From positions 347,772-411,771 of the forward strand of contig NZ_JAEKFH010000004.1 in the NCBI RefSeq assembly GCF_016650695.1: a DNA stretch of 64,000 nucleotides, given 5' to 3'. The DNA is from Pseudomonas sp. TH41. GTDB taxonomy: Bacteria > Pseudomonadota > Gammaproteobacteria > Pseudomonadales > Pseudomonadaceae. Within the stretch, counting starts at the first letter, position 1. Each line of letters begins with the position of its first letter. A program made the translations under genes and the position numbers. A model generated the notes under the pieces. It was not told the DNA's origin and did not search any database. It saw only the letters and a list, made by a program, of their open reading frames with translations. This document shows positions 29,959 to 38,744 of this stretch, piece after piece.

Positions 29959-29990
29959 TACAGGGAAATTGATGGCGGATTTGATGGCCC

Positions 29991-30067
29991 CTTCGCGGGC
30001 AAGCCCGCTCCCACAGTGAATTTGTGCACGACGCAGATCAAGTGTGGGAGCGAGCCTGCTCGCGAAT
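29991..30067. repeat. Degenerate REP pair after lpdV
   Basis: Arms TTCGCGGGCAAGCCCGCTCC and GTGGGAGCGAGCCTGCTCGC, imperfectly matched, with a ~35-bp spacer. Marks the end of the bkd transcript and the gap before ilvE. Confidence 0.8.
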
Positions 30068-30210
30068 TCTCAAGGCGACATCATTTATCTGCCAATCACC
30101 CGATCGTCTGGGCTGCGATTTAGGTCCGGAATGAAGTATTGTTGTCCCCATCCAGAAAAACGTCAGAAGCCTTGAACCGTTTCGGCGGTTGTTAAGTGAT
30201 AGAGGGTGTC

Positions 30211-31230
30211 ATGGGTAACGAAAGCATCAATTGGGACAAGCTGGGTTTTGACTACATCAAGACAGACAAGCGTTTCTTGTCGTACTGGCGTAACGGCTCC
30301 TGGGACAAAGGCACCCTGACCGAAGACAACGTGCTGCACATCAGCGAAGGCTCGACTGCCCTTCACTATGGCCAGCAATGCTTCGAAGGCATGAAGGCCT
30401 ATCGTTGCAAGGACGGCTCGATCAACCTGTTCCGCCCGGATCAGAACGCCCTGCGCATGCAGCGCAGCTGTGCACGCCTGCTGATGCCGTTCGTGGAAAC
30501 CGAACAGTTCATCGAAGCCTGCAAGGAAGTGGTCCGCGCCAACGAGCGTTTCATCCCGCCTTATGGCACCGGCGGCGCGCTGTACCTGCGTCCGTTTGTG
30601 ATCGGCGTGGGTGACAACATCGGCGTGCGTACCGCGCCCGAGTTCATCTTCTCGATCTTCTGCATTCCGGTCGGCGCTTACTTCAAGGGTGGCCTGACCC
30701 CGCACAACTTCCTGATCTCCAGCTACGACCGCGCAGCCCCTCAAGGCACCGGCGCGGCCAAGGTCGGCGGCAACTACGCGGCCAGCCTGATGCCAGGTTC
30801 CCAGGCCAAGAAGGCGCATTTTGCCGACTGCATCTACCTGGACCCGATGACCCACACCAAAATCGAAGAAGTCGGTTCGGCCAACTTCTTCGGGATCACT
30901 CACGACAACAAGTTCGTCACTCCGAACTCGCCGTCGGTACTGCCGGGCATCACCCGTCTGTCGTTGATCGAGCTGGCAAAATCGCGTCTGGGCCTGGAAG
31001 TGGTTGAAGGTGACGTATTCATCGACAAGCTGTCCGACTTCAAGGAAGCCGGTGCTTGCGGTACGGCTGCGGTGATTACCCCGATCGGCGGCATCAGCTA
31101 CAACGACCACCTGCACGTGTTCCACAGCGAAACCGAAGTCGGCCCGGTCACCCAGAAGCTCTACAAAGAGCTGACTGGCGTGCAAACCGGCGACATCGAA
31201 GCGCCAGCGGGTTGGATCGTCAAGGTTTGA
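30211..31230 (+). CDS. ilvE: Branched-chain amino-acid aminotransferase
   Basis: PLP class IV aminotransferase, 339 residues. Conserved segments: SALHYGQQCFEGMKAYRCKDG-like region (STALHYGQQCFEGMKAYR), GTGAAKVGGNYAASL with the KVGGNYA element, DPMTHTKIEEVGSANFFG and ACGTAAVITPIGG. The ATG at 30211 is preferred to an upstream GTG at 30196. It makes or consumes the keto acids oxidised by the bkd complex just upstream, which fits a degradation role. Ends in a strong terminator. Confidence 0.94.
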   Translation: MGNESINWDKLGFDYIKTDKRFLSYWRNGSWDKGTLTEDNVLHISEGSTALHYGQQCFEGMKAYRCKDGSINLFRPDQNALRMQRSCARLLMPFVETEQFIEACKEVVRANERFIPPYGTGGALYLRPFVIGVGDNIGVRTAPEFIFSIFCIPVGAYFKGGLTPHNFLISSYDRAAPQGTGAAKVGGNYAASLMPGSQAKKAHFADCIYLDPMTHTKIEEVGSANFFGITHDNKFVTPNSPSVLPGITRLSLIELAKSRLGLEVVEGDVFIDKLSDFKEAGACGTAAVITPIGGISYNDHLHVFHSETEVGPVTQKLYKELTGVQTGDIEAPAGWIVKV

Positions 31231-31254
31231 TCTGACGTTGCTGTCCGTTTGAGC

Positions 31255-31295
31255 AAAAAAGCCCGGCCATCATTTTGATGGGCCGGGCTTTTTTT
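31255..31295 (+). terminator. Rho-independent terminator of ilvE
   Basis: Stem AAAAAAGCCCGGCCATC / GATGGGCCGGGCTTTTTT with a short ATTTT-type loop followed by a T tract; a textbook intrinsic terminator 25 bp after the ilvE stop. Confidence 0.96.
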
Positions 31296-31307
31296 CGTCC
31301 GCGAAGC

Positions 31308-31651
31308 GAAGATCAAAAGATCGCAGGCTCCGCCAGCTCCTACGTTGACCGTGCTCGACCGCTATTCAACCGATGTACCCGATTGACCGTGCTCGACCGC
31401 TATTCAACGGGTGTACCCGGTTGACCGTGCTCGACCGCTATTCAACGGGTGTACCCGGTTGACCGTACGCGACCGCAATTCAACGGGTGTTCCCAATTGA
31501 CCGTACTCGACCGCAATTCAACGGGTGCACCCGATTGACCGTACACAACCGCTTTCAACGGGTGTACCCGATTGCCCCTGCTCGACCGCTATTCATCGGG
31601 TGTACCCGGACTCTGTAGGAGCTGGCGCAGCCTGCGATCTTTTGATCTTGC
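31308..31651. repeat. REP palindrome split by seven 38-bp tandem repeats
   Basis: Left arm AAGATCAAAAGATCGCAGGC...CCAGCTCCTA (31308-31342) and right arm TAGGAGCTGGCGCAGCCTGC...TTTTGATCTT (31617-31651) are complementary. Between them lie seven copies of a 38-bp unit (TTGACCGTGCTCGACCGCTA + TTCAACGGGTGTACCCGG) starting at 31345, 31383, 31421, 31459, 31497, 31535 and 31572; copy 6 is one base short. Copies 1-3 are nearly identical, later ones diverge. No spacers, so not a CRISPR. The region 31296-31592 has no gene. Confidence 0.94.
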
Positions 31652-32357
31652 CTTCAATAGCCGATGGCAACTCCAGCCCAAATCGAACCACCATCTCCTT
31701 GCGCCCTACCGCCGTCAACGCCAGCGCCCGGCTGTCCAGATCCTGCGTCACCCATTTGCGCTTGTTCGCCGTTTGCAACAACGCCGCGCCCAACGAACCA
31801 CCCAGATGCGGGCGGCGCATGCTCCAGTCCAGACAGGGGCAGGCGAATCGCCGGCGTAGCGTGTTCAAGTCTTTGACCTCGATGCCCAATCCTTCCAGCA
31901 ACGCCTCGCCACTGTCGCTCAGCCGATAAGCCTGCTCATCGGTTTCCAGCAACCATCCTTCTTCCAGCATCCGGTCATGCAACAACACCGCCAACGTGCC
32001 AGCCATATGGTCATAACACGTACGGGCAAATTGCAGGCGATCGGGAGTGCGCGAGTTAAAGGTCGGCGCAGCATTCTGGCCGATCACCATCAGCGCTTCC
32101 AGGGCCTGGGCCACGCGTTTGTCCGCGAGGCTGTAATAACGATGGCGACCCTGTACGTGCAGCCGCACCAGCGCCAATTCCTTGAGCTTGGCCAGGTGTG
32201 CACTGGCGGTAGAGGCGCTGACCTCGGCAATCGCCGCCAGCTCGGTGCTGGTGCGGGCGTGGCCGTCCATCAACGAGCAGAGGATTTTCGTCCGGGCCGG
32301 TTCCGCGATGGCCGCCGCTACGTGAGAGACGCCGATGTCGTGTTGTTCTACGTTCAT
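31593..32357 (-). CDS. ArsR-type winged-helix regulator with C-terminal extension
   Basis: A 254-residue regulator. The first ~90 residues are an ArsR HTH: IAEPARTKILCSLMDGHART, then STELAAIAEVSASTASAHLA and a winged segment HVQGRHRYYSLADKRVAQALE. The C-terminal ~150 residues hold CPCLDWSMRRPHLGGSLG, a Cys-Pro-Cys and His-containing segment that could bind metal or ligand. The last ~15 residues (after EGKIK) and the stop are encoded by the REP arm and the seventh 38-bp repeat. Divergent from the P450 gene (82 bp), which it probably controls. Confidence 0.85.
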   Translation of the reverse strand: MNVEQHDIGVSHVAAAIAEPARTKILCSLMDGHARTSTELAAIAEVSASTASAHLAKLKELALVRLHVQGRHRYYSLADKRVAQALEALMVIGQNAAPTFNSRTPDRLQFARTCYDHMAGTLAVLLHDRMLEEGWLLETDEQAYRLSDSGEALLEGLGIEVKDLNTLRRRFACPCLDWSMRRPHLGGSLGAALLQTANKRKWVTQDLDSRALALTAVGRKEMVVRFGLELPSAIEGKIKRSQAAPAPTESGYTR

Positions 32358-32439
32358 ATTTCGCTCCCGGACGAATCAAGGGTCTTTCGGACTGGAGATA
32401 GTAGCAACACTTTCCCAACCACGAACAAGGCTGCGACCC

Positions 32440-33585
32440 ATGGACCCAATCATCGCTGCGACTCACGCCGATCCTTATCCCTACTACGCGCAACTGCGCG
32501 CCGAGGGCGGGCTGGTTTTTCATCAAGGGCTGAAAGTGTGGGTGGCCAGCAGCGCCAGGGCTGTGGCTGCGGTGCTGGCGCATCCTGACTGTCACGTTCG
32601 GCCACCCAGCGAGCCGGTACCCAAGGCGATTGCCGGCGGTATGGCCGGCAACGTATTTGGGCAATTGATGCGGATGAATGAGGGCGAACGGCAGCGCTGC
32701 CCGAGGTCGGCGATTCAACCGGAGTTAGTGTTGATAGGTGTGGACGAGGTCAATGCGCTGGTGGGTGCACGGTTGATCACGCCGGATGCCGATGGGCTGT
32801 ACAAGGCTATGTTTCGGGGGCCGGTTTGCGTTGTAGCCGCATTGCTGGGGTTCTCGCCGGCTCAGGGTCGGGCGATCAGTGAACTGACGGCGGATTTCGT
32901 GGCGTGCCTGTCGCCGCTAAGCGATCAGGCTCAACTGGATGCTGCACAGGCTGCGGCGGAGCAATTGAGAGGTTATTTCGTTGAACTGCTGGATGATCCG
33001 GACAATAAAAGCCCGCTGCTCGCCGGGATTCGCAAGCGCTTCGCCGGCGACCCGGAAACGCTGATTGCCAATTTGATTGGCTTGTTCTCCCAGACCTATG
33101 ACGCCACTGCCGGGTTGATTGGCAATGGGGTAGTGGCGTTGATTCGCAACCCCACGTTATTGCGAGATGCGGCATGCGTTGAGGATTTGATTGCCGAAAC
33201 CCAGCGCTTCGATCCGTCGGTGCAGAACACCCGCCGGTTTGTCGTGGCCTCGTGTGAAATCGACGGTGTAAGTCTCAATCCCGACGATGTGATTCTGGTG
33301 TTACTGGCTTCGGCTAATCGCGATCCGCAGCTTAACGACAGTCCCGACACTTTTATGCTGGACCGTCCGCAGCGACGCAGCTTTACCTTTGGCGGGGGGC
33401 GACATGAATGTCCGGGGCAGATAGTGGCGTTGAGTATTGCCAGCGCCACGCTGAAAGAGATTCTGGCGCGTAAACCTGCGCTGAACCGCTTGGCATGGAA
33501 CTACCGCCCTTCGCTGAACGGGCGTATTCCTGTCTTCAGTGACCGCGTTATCGTTCATCGCGAGCAGGCTCGCTCCCACATTTGA
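32440..33585 (+). CDS. Cytochrome P450
   Basis: A 381-residue soluble bacterial P450. The haem-thiolate motif FGGGRHECPG places the ligand at Cys324. The K-helix ExxR is ETQR followed by FDPSVQNTRRFV. The I-helix region is LIGLFSQTYDATAGLIGNG, with an unusual TYDATAG in place of AGxDTT. The ATG at 32440 is the first plausible start; an upstream in-frame extension overlaps the regulator's leader. The last residues (HREQARSHI) are encoded by a REP sequence. Substrate unknown; no ferredoxin gene adjacent. Confidence 0.9.
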   Translation: MDPIIAATHADPYPYYAQLRAEGGLVFHQGLKVWVASSARAVAAVLAHPDCHVRPPSEPVPKAIAGGMAGNVFGQLMRMNEGERQRCPRSAIQPELVLIGVDEVNALVGARLITPDADGLYKAMFRGPVCVVAALLGFSPAQGRAISELTADFVACLSPLSDQAQLDAAQAAAEQLRGYFVELLDDPDNKSPLLAGIRKRFAGDPETLIANLIGLFSQTYDATAGLIGNGVVALIRNPTLLRDAACVEDLIAETQRFDPSVQNTRRFVVASCEIDGVSLNPDDVILVLLASANRDPQLNDSPDTFMLDRPQRRSFTFGGGRHECPGQIVALSIASATLKEILARKPALNRLAWNYRPSLNGRIPVFSDRVIVHREQARSHI

Positions 33586-33625
33586 TTGGCATACGACGCA
33601 GTACCTGTGGGAGCTTGCTTGGTCC
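33558..33625. repeat. Degenerate REP pair at the P450 3' end
   Basis: ATCGCGAGCAGGCTCGCTCC and CCTGTGGGAGCTTGCTTGGT form an imperfect inverted pair; the first arm overlaps the last codons and stop of the P450 gene. Confidence 0.7.
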
Positions 33626-33957
33626 GGGCGGCGTTCCGACGATAGCGTCCTGATAAACGCTGCATCATTTGAATCCCCCCATGACCGGCAGAGAGCGGCC
33701 AAAAGCAGCGGGTGGCTGGAGCAATGGCACATGTGCACCTATGCTTGGTCTGCTGGAAGAATTGATCAAGCAGACTGTGCTGCTCCGACAATGGTGCGCA
33801 ACATTTGTAAAAAGTCATCCGAGCGAATCAATGCCAGTACCCTCAGTGGTGACGCGAGCGCAAGGCGTGTGATTGACCGCGCTCTGAAAATGTCACTGCG
33901 CCATTAGTTCCTAAGTTTGGGTAGTCCATGCATTTGGCATCCATCAGGGAGAACTCT
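33626..33957. other. Gene-free stretch at the left edge of the accessory cluster
   Basis: About 330 bp with overlapping short frames but none with a ribosome-binding site or recognisable protein. It separates core-type genes (bkd, P450) from the sulfatase/DUF1254 cluster. AGGGAG at ~33945 is the ribosome-binding site of the next gene. Confidence 0.5.
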
Positions 33958-35580
33958 ATGACGCAAATTCTCAAACCAATAACCGTTCTGGCAACCTTCG
34001 CCGTGCTGGCGATACCTGTCATAAGCCTGGTGCAGGCGGATACCGAAATTCCCCCGGGAATCACCACACCCGATCGCATCGAGACCCGTATCGGCACATT
34101 GGAGTTCAAGGACGGCGCGCCCAGCGTAAAAACCACACAGGACGTCTACGACACCTTGGCTTTCACTCGCGGCATAGACGCGTTCATGAACAGTTTTTCG
34201 GGCGCATCGGCCTATGCAATTCGCGAGGGCTTCCACAGCATTGGGGCAGACGACAACACGGTAATCATCTTCTCCGAGTTGATGGACTCCCAATCTCTGT
34301 TTCTCACCGCCAACGCCGACACCATCTATACGCTCTCGGTCCTCGACCTGACTAAGGGACCCTTGGTGGTTGAAGTGCCACCGAAGTCGCTCGGCACGCT
34401 CAATGACATGTGGTTCGGCTGGATTATCGACCTTGGCGCCCCTGGCCCTGATCGGGGTGAAGGCGGCAAATACCTGATCGTGCCGCCGGACTACGACGGT
34501 CCGCTTCCAGACAGCGGCTTCTTCGTAGGCCGATCGAAAACCAACCATGTGCTGTACGCCGTTCGTGCATTTATGGAGAACAACGATCCCAAGCCCGCTG
34601 TCGACCTGATCAAAGACAAGCTGAAGATTTATCCCTACACACCAGGCGGCTACGGCACCAGTATTGCCACGGCACTGGCAGGCCAAATCAGGCTAGAACC
34701 CAACCCGCCAATACCGCCGACGAAGTTCATCGAGGGCAGCGGCAAGTCCTTCAACACCATCCCCCCTAATGACTTCGCCTATTACGAGACGCTCGATAAG
34801 CTGGTGCAGCTGGAACCCTCCACCTCGTTCAACCCGGAACTCCTGGGCCAACTGGCGGCCATTGGCATCGTCAAGGGCAAGCCCTTTGCTCCGGACGAGC
34901 GGATGAAGAAGATCCTCACCGACGCGGCGGCCGTGGGCAATGCGGCGGGACGATCACTGAACTTTCGTGCTGCCGAGTACCCCGGCTGGGCCTACTACCC
35001 GAACTCGATGTGGGCCAACATGCTGTGGCAAGGTGGTTTCGACTTTCAAACACCGCCGCCCATGATCACCAAGGAAGGCTATTTCAAACCATTGCCGCCG
35101 ACGGGCGCGCGCACACTCGATTCGCGCACGGCATTTTATTACGGCTACACCATGGATTCGCCAGGCATGATCATGCGATTGCCCAACGTGGGCTCGCAGT
35201 ACCTCATGGGCTTCTCGGATGCGCAAAAGAATCCCTTTGATGGCGGCAAGACCTACAAGATGACCCTGCCACCGAAGATTCCAGCGGCCAAATTCTGGTC
35301 GTTCACCGTCTACGACAACCAGACGCGTTCCATGCTCCAGACGCCGCAGCGCTACCCGCGCGTCGGCAGCCAGACCTACCCTTCACCGGCCGCCGTGGAG
35401 AATGCGGACGGGTCCACAACAATCTATTTCGGTCCTTCCAAGCCAGCCGACGCCAAAGCGGGTAACTGGATTCAGACCACGCCTGACAAGGGCTGGTTTA
35501 CGATCCTGCGCCTCTACAGCCCACTTGAATCGTTCTTCACGAAAGCGTGGCGGCCGAGCGAAATCGAAAAGGTTCAGTGA
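33958..35580 (+). CDS. Exported DUF1254/DUF1214 protein (paralogue 1)
   Basis: A 540-residue secreted protein of unknown function. The signal peptide is MTQILKPITVLATFAVLAIP...VQA. The DUF1254 part has the family motif NADTIYTLSVLDLTKGPLVV; the C-terminal DUF1214 part has KFWSFTVYDNQTRSML and a GWFTILRLYSPLE end. The ATG at 33958 has an AGGGAG site; an ATG at 33928 is in frame but lacks one. It is the longest of three paralogues in this window. Faces paralogue 2 across a hairpin. No catalytic residues known. Confidence 0.85.
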   Translation: MTQILKPITVLATFAVLAIPVISLVQADTEIPPGITTPDRIETRIGTLEFKDGAPSVKTTQDVYDTLAFTRGIDAFMNSFSGASAYAIREGFHSIGADDNTVIIFSELMDSQSLFLTANADTIYTLSVLDLTKGPLVVEVPPKSLGTLNDMWFGWIIDLGAPGPDRGEGGKYLIVPPDYDGPLPDSGFFVGRSKTNHVLYAVRAFMENNDPKPAVDLIKDKLKIYPYTPGGYGTSIATALAGQIRLEPNPPIPPTKFIEGSGKSFNTIPPNDFAYYETLDKLVQLEPSTSFNPELLGQLAAIGIVKGKPFAPDERMKKILTDAAAVGNAAGRSLNFRAAEYPGWAYYPNSMWANMLWQGGFDFQTPPPMITKEGYFKPLPPTGARTLDSRTAFYYGYTMDSPGMIMRLPNVGSQYLMGFSDAQKNPFDGGKTYKMTLPPKIPAAKFWSFTVYDNQTRSMLQTPQRYPRVGSQTYPSPAAVENADGSTTIYFGPSKPADAKAGNWIQTTPDKGWFTILRLYSPLESFFTKAWRPSEIEKVQ

Positions 35581-35614
35581 AGGGGCCACAGCTCTCTGTC
35601 AGGCTCGAATGCGA

Positions 35615-35637
35615 TCGGCGCTGTTCACCAGCGCCGA
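35615..35637. terminator. Hairpin between convergent DUF1254 genes
   Basis: Perfect 9-bp stem TCGGCGCTG/CAGCGCCGA with a TTCAC loop midway between convergent stops at 35580 and 35652. No T tract, so a weak or Rho-assisted terminator. Confidence 0.55.
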
Positions 35638-35651
35638 CTTCTGCGGATGGG

Positions 35652-37076
35652 TCAGTCGGCAAGGGCCAGCGGTGGCACTTGCCACTTGTTCATCTTGTCC
35701 TGGGGGCCGTAGATGCGTAGCGCCAGGTAGATTGGGCCGTCGGGCGCAGGCAACCAGTTGCTTTCCTTGTCTTTGCCCGGTGAGTCCTTCTGGATGTGGA
35801 GTGTCACCGAGCCGTCGGCATTCTTCTGCATATCTGGCAGCATCGGCGAGTTGATCAGATAGCGCTGGATCGGGTTAGCAACCAGCAGTTGCGTGGCGCC
35901 GTCATACATAGTCACAGACCAGAAGGCATTCGCCGGAGGCAGTTCACCGGCGGCAAACGTCAGGGTGTACTTATGTTTGCTGCCGTCCAGCGTCTCACCG
36001 GTGGGCAGGGTGCGGGTGAGTGCGTAGCGTGCTTCGGAGGCATCCAGGGCGTAGATACCTGCTTTCGCCACAACAGCGCGGGCCTGCCAATCGCCGTTAT
36101 AGCGCTGGCGATCGCCGCCGCCCTCGTTCATGAGGATCCAACCGTTGATGGGCTGGCCGTGGCGGGCAATGCTCTGGGTGATACGCTGGTCGCCAGCGGC
36201 TGCCCCGGCGGCGAGTTCCTTGCCATAGACGGCGGCAATATTCTTGAAACGATCCATCTCGCCATTTCCGATACCGATGCTCGCCAGTTTTTCTCGGATG
36301 GCTTTTTCTTCAGGCGCGGCCGGCGCAAAGCGCAAGGCAAAGTCCAGGTAGGTGAAGAAGTTCTTCTTGATGGAATCCTTGTCTGCGGGAGGAAAATCCA
36401 GCGGCTGAGCGGTCGGGGGTGCCGGTTGCTTCAACCAGGTAGACAGGGGCTGCACTTTGTAGCCCGCTTGAATGGCTTTGACGTTCTCGATGTCTTGCGG
36501 CGAAAACAGTTGCGTGCGGTAGCCGGCGAGCGAGAACTGCGTCGTCGAGCGAAACATTTTCTTGATGCCCTTGGGCGTCTCGCCTTGCCAATCAGGGCCG
36601 ACCACCAGATAGTCGCCCGGCTCGCCAGCGGTGGCGATACTGCCGATCAGCCCATAGTTGTAGGTATTGCCGTCACACAACATCACTGAGTAGTAACGGC
36701 CCTTTTCCACCGGCGGCACGCTCAGTACCATCGGTTCTGCGCGCAGGTCCAACGGAGCGAAGGAATAAGGCGTATCGCTGTTGGCCGTGACCACGGCCTT
36801 GTCCTCGGGTGTGAACACGCGGGGGATGTTGTGTATTTGATTGAATGGCGCCTTGTATTGCGGCGAGGCTTTGTCTACGGCATAGGAATACATCACACCG
36901 TAATTCATCACGATAGGCAGGCCGTAGATATAGGCTTCTTCGGCGATGTTCTGGATGCGTGCGGCTTCGCTGGCATCATGCTCCTGGGGAGGCGTTTGCG
37001 CAGCGGCCAGATTGGCCAGTAGCAGCACGGTGGCAGCAAGCGCGCCGCGCAGCATGTTAGGGCGATGATTCATCAT
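35652..37076 (-). CDS. Exported DUF1254/DUF1214 protein (paralogue 2)
   Basis: A 474-residue secreted protein. Signal peptide ALAATVLLLANLAAAQ. DUF1254 motifs: EAYIYGLPIVMNYGVMYSYA, NQIHNIPRVFTPEDKAVV and ANSDTPYSFAPLDLRAEPMV. DUF1214 motifs: AFWSVTMYDGATQLLVANPI, YLINSPMLPDMQKNADGSV and SNWLPAPDGPIYLALRIYGP. Closely resembles paralogue 3 at 55109. The 371-bp upstream gap carries the 19-bp GC-rich element. Function unknown. Confidence 0.87.
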   Translation of the reverse strand: MMNHRPNMLRGALAATVLLLANLAAAQTPPQEHDASEAARIQNIAEEAYIYGLPIVMNYGVMYSYAVDKASPQYKAPFNQIHNIPRVFTPEDKAVVTANSDTPYSFAPLDLRAEPMVLSVPPVEKGRYYSVMLCDGNTYNYGLIGSIATAGEPGDYLVVGPDWQGETPKGIKKMFRSTTQFSLAGYRTQLFSPQDIENVKAIQAGYKVQPLSTWLKQPAPPTAQPLDFPPADKDSIKKNFFTYLDFALRFAPAAPEEKAIREKLASIGIGNGEMDRFKNIAAVYGKELAAGAAAGDQRITQSIARHGQPINGWILMNEGGGDRQRYNGDWQARAVVAKAGIYALDASEARYALTRTLPTGETLDGSKHKYTLTFAAGELPPANAFWSVTMYDGATQLLVANPIQRYLINSPMLPDMQKNADGSVTLHIQKDSPGKDKESNWLPAPDGPIYLALRIYGPQDKMNKWQVPPLALAD

Positions 37077-37186
37077 GTCTCCTCAAGAAATATTGGAAGT
37101 TGGCGCTATTTACCCGCGCTGGTTTCGAGGTTTTCTCTGCTTAACATCAGAAAACATGATCAGAGTGAACGTTTTGATGATCGACG

Positions 37187-37205
37187 CCCCCCCGTTGACG
37201 AGGGG
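37187..37205 (-). promoter_or_regulatory. 19-bp GC-rich element, copy 1 (upstream of DUF1254 paralogue 2)
   Basis: Minus strand reads CCCCTCGTCAACGGGGGGG, about 110 bp before the ATG at 37076. It differs from copies at 41435 and 48153 at only two or three positions. The rest of the 37077-37447 gap shows no gene. Proposed activator or operator site; inference. Confidence 0.55.
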
Positions 37206-37447
37206 GCCAAGATATTTAAGGGGACTGGATCGAGGGTATTAGCGATTTACTCAGGCTTGTAAAAACCTTCATACCTGTGATCAGAAGCGTTACGGTATTG
37301 GAATAGGAGGTGAATTGCGCCAATTTCCCAAGGCATAAAGGAGATGTCTGAACGGCAACTATGGGTCGACTGCACCCTTTCACGATAGACAGCATTCAGC
37401 TGAGCAGTCATTCGTGTTTTCACGCATCACCCGCGTGCATGTTGTAT

Positions 37448-38563
37448 TCAATGGCTCTTTTCCCATTGATCATTACTCATCGCCAAGCGAAAGCCGAGAT
37501 GCGACATGGAGTTCATAGGATCTGCGCCTTGCCTGGCACTGGTTCGAAAACTCGTGCAGTAGCTGTCGCTACAAAGAAAAGATCCGCCTCGGACTACACG
37601 CTGCGGTGCATTGGCCGTCACCCCAAGTTCGGGGTCATAGCTGTCGGAAGGCCCCGTCGGGTTTACCGCTGCTTCACCCGCCGGTTGACGTTTGAGCCCA
37701 ACTCTAAACGCGTCGGCACGATACCAATCGGCGACCCATTGCCAAACATTCCCGGACATATCGTAGAGTCCATAGGCGTTAGGTTGGTAACTGCCTACCG
37801 GCTTGGTGCCAATTTTGAATTTGTTGCTGGCTCCGGTCACGGGAAACGGCTGTATCTCATCCCAGGTATTCGCCATCTTTTTTCCACCGGGCGAGAAGTC
37901 ATTCCCCCACGCATAATTGGCCTGTTCAAGACCGCCTCTTGCGGCGTATTCCCATTCAGCCTCGGTGAGTAGGCGCTTGTGCGCCCATGCGGCGTACGCC
38001 TGCACATCTTCACGTGAAACCTGAACAACCGGATGGTTTTCCTTGCCCTCGATTGTACTGTCAGGCCCCAGCGGGTGACGCCAGTCAGCCCCCGGGACAA
38101 ATGCCCACCACTGGCTGAAATCATTGAGCGGGATCGGCCTGTCTGTACCCACAAAAACCATTGCGCCAGGCACCATGACGCTGTCATCCGGCTCAGGAGT
38201 ACCCGGCGGTAGTTGTACCTTCAGATCTTCCCATCGGGGTTTGCGTTCGGCGGTCGTGACGTAATGCGTTTCAGAAATGAAACGGGCGAAATCGGCATTG
38301 GTGACGTCATAGCGGTCGATCCAATAGCCATCGAGCCGAACCTTGTGCGCCGGCCCCTCGTTTGGACGAGCCTGCTTGTGATCGCTCCCCATCAAAAATT
38401 CACCGGCAGGAAGCCAGACCATTTCCAGGGGGCCATTTTTTCCATCACCCAGCGTCAATGGCACAGGGCCGCGAATATGCTGATAAACAACAAACGCCAA
38501 GCAAGCTGACACGATCCCGGCGCAGACGATGGCGATACCAAAACGCCGTTTCCTGGTAAGCAT
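37448..38563 (-). CDS. Membrane-anchored formylglycine-generating enzyme (SUMF1 family)
   Basis: A 371-residue FGE-sulfatase domain protein. The N-terminus (MLTRKRRF then IAIVCAGIVSACLAFVVYQ) is a positively flanked single transmembrane anchor, or a lipoprotein signal (VSAC), placing the enzyme outside the cytoplasm. FGE motifs: GEFLMGSDHK, VRLDGYWIDRYDVTNADFARF, LLTEAEWEYAARGG, YDMSGNVWQWVADWY and RVVRGGSFLCSDSYCTSFR. Cys331 and Cys336 match the copper-binding catalytic pair of FGE (Cys-x4-Cys). It oxidises the Cys of Cys-type sulfatases to formylglycine using O2. Divergent from the CSPTR sulfatase. Confidence 0.9.
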   Translation of the reverse strand: MLTRKRRFGIAIVCAGIVSACLAFVVYQHIRGPVPLTLGDGKNGPLEMVWLPAGEFLMGSDHKQARPNEGPAHKVRLDGYWIDRYDVTNADFARFISETHYVTTAERKPRWEDLKVQLPPGTPEPDDSVMVPGAMVFVGTDRPIPLNDFSQWWAFVPGADWRHPLGPDSTIEGKENHPVVQVSREDVQAYAAWAHKRLLTEAEWEYAARGGLEQANYAWGNDFSPGGKKMANTWDEIQPFPVTGASNKFKIGTKPVGSYQPNAYGLYDMSGNVWQWVADWYRADAFRVGLKRQPAGEAAVNPTGPSDSYDPELGVTANAPQRVVRGGSFLCSDSYCTSFRTSARQGADPMNSMSHLGFRLAMSNDQWEKSH

Positions 38564-38744
38564 GTGCGCTCCTCCTCATTTCAGTCTGCGGCCCTTGCTG
38601 AACCTGTTTGGTATCAACATCAGGTATAGACACCACTCCTCCAAAGTCAACGGCCACTCGGGTTAACGTTGAGATGGACTGGCGAGAGAACAAAACGGTT
38701 CTACACTCCGAGCTTGGGGTTTCGGGGGGTTACAGGAGCTGGCC

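Noticed and set aside
31345..31609. Seven 38-bp repeats could suggest a CRISPR array
   Set aside because: Units are directly adjacent with no unique spacers, differ from each other, and no cas genes are present.
33539..33907. 122-aa frame after the P450 gene
   Set aside because: Begins in REP DNA, has no ribosome-binding site and no recognisable protein features.
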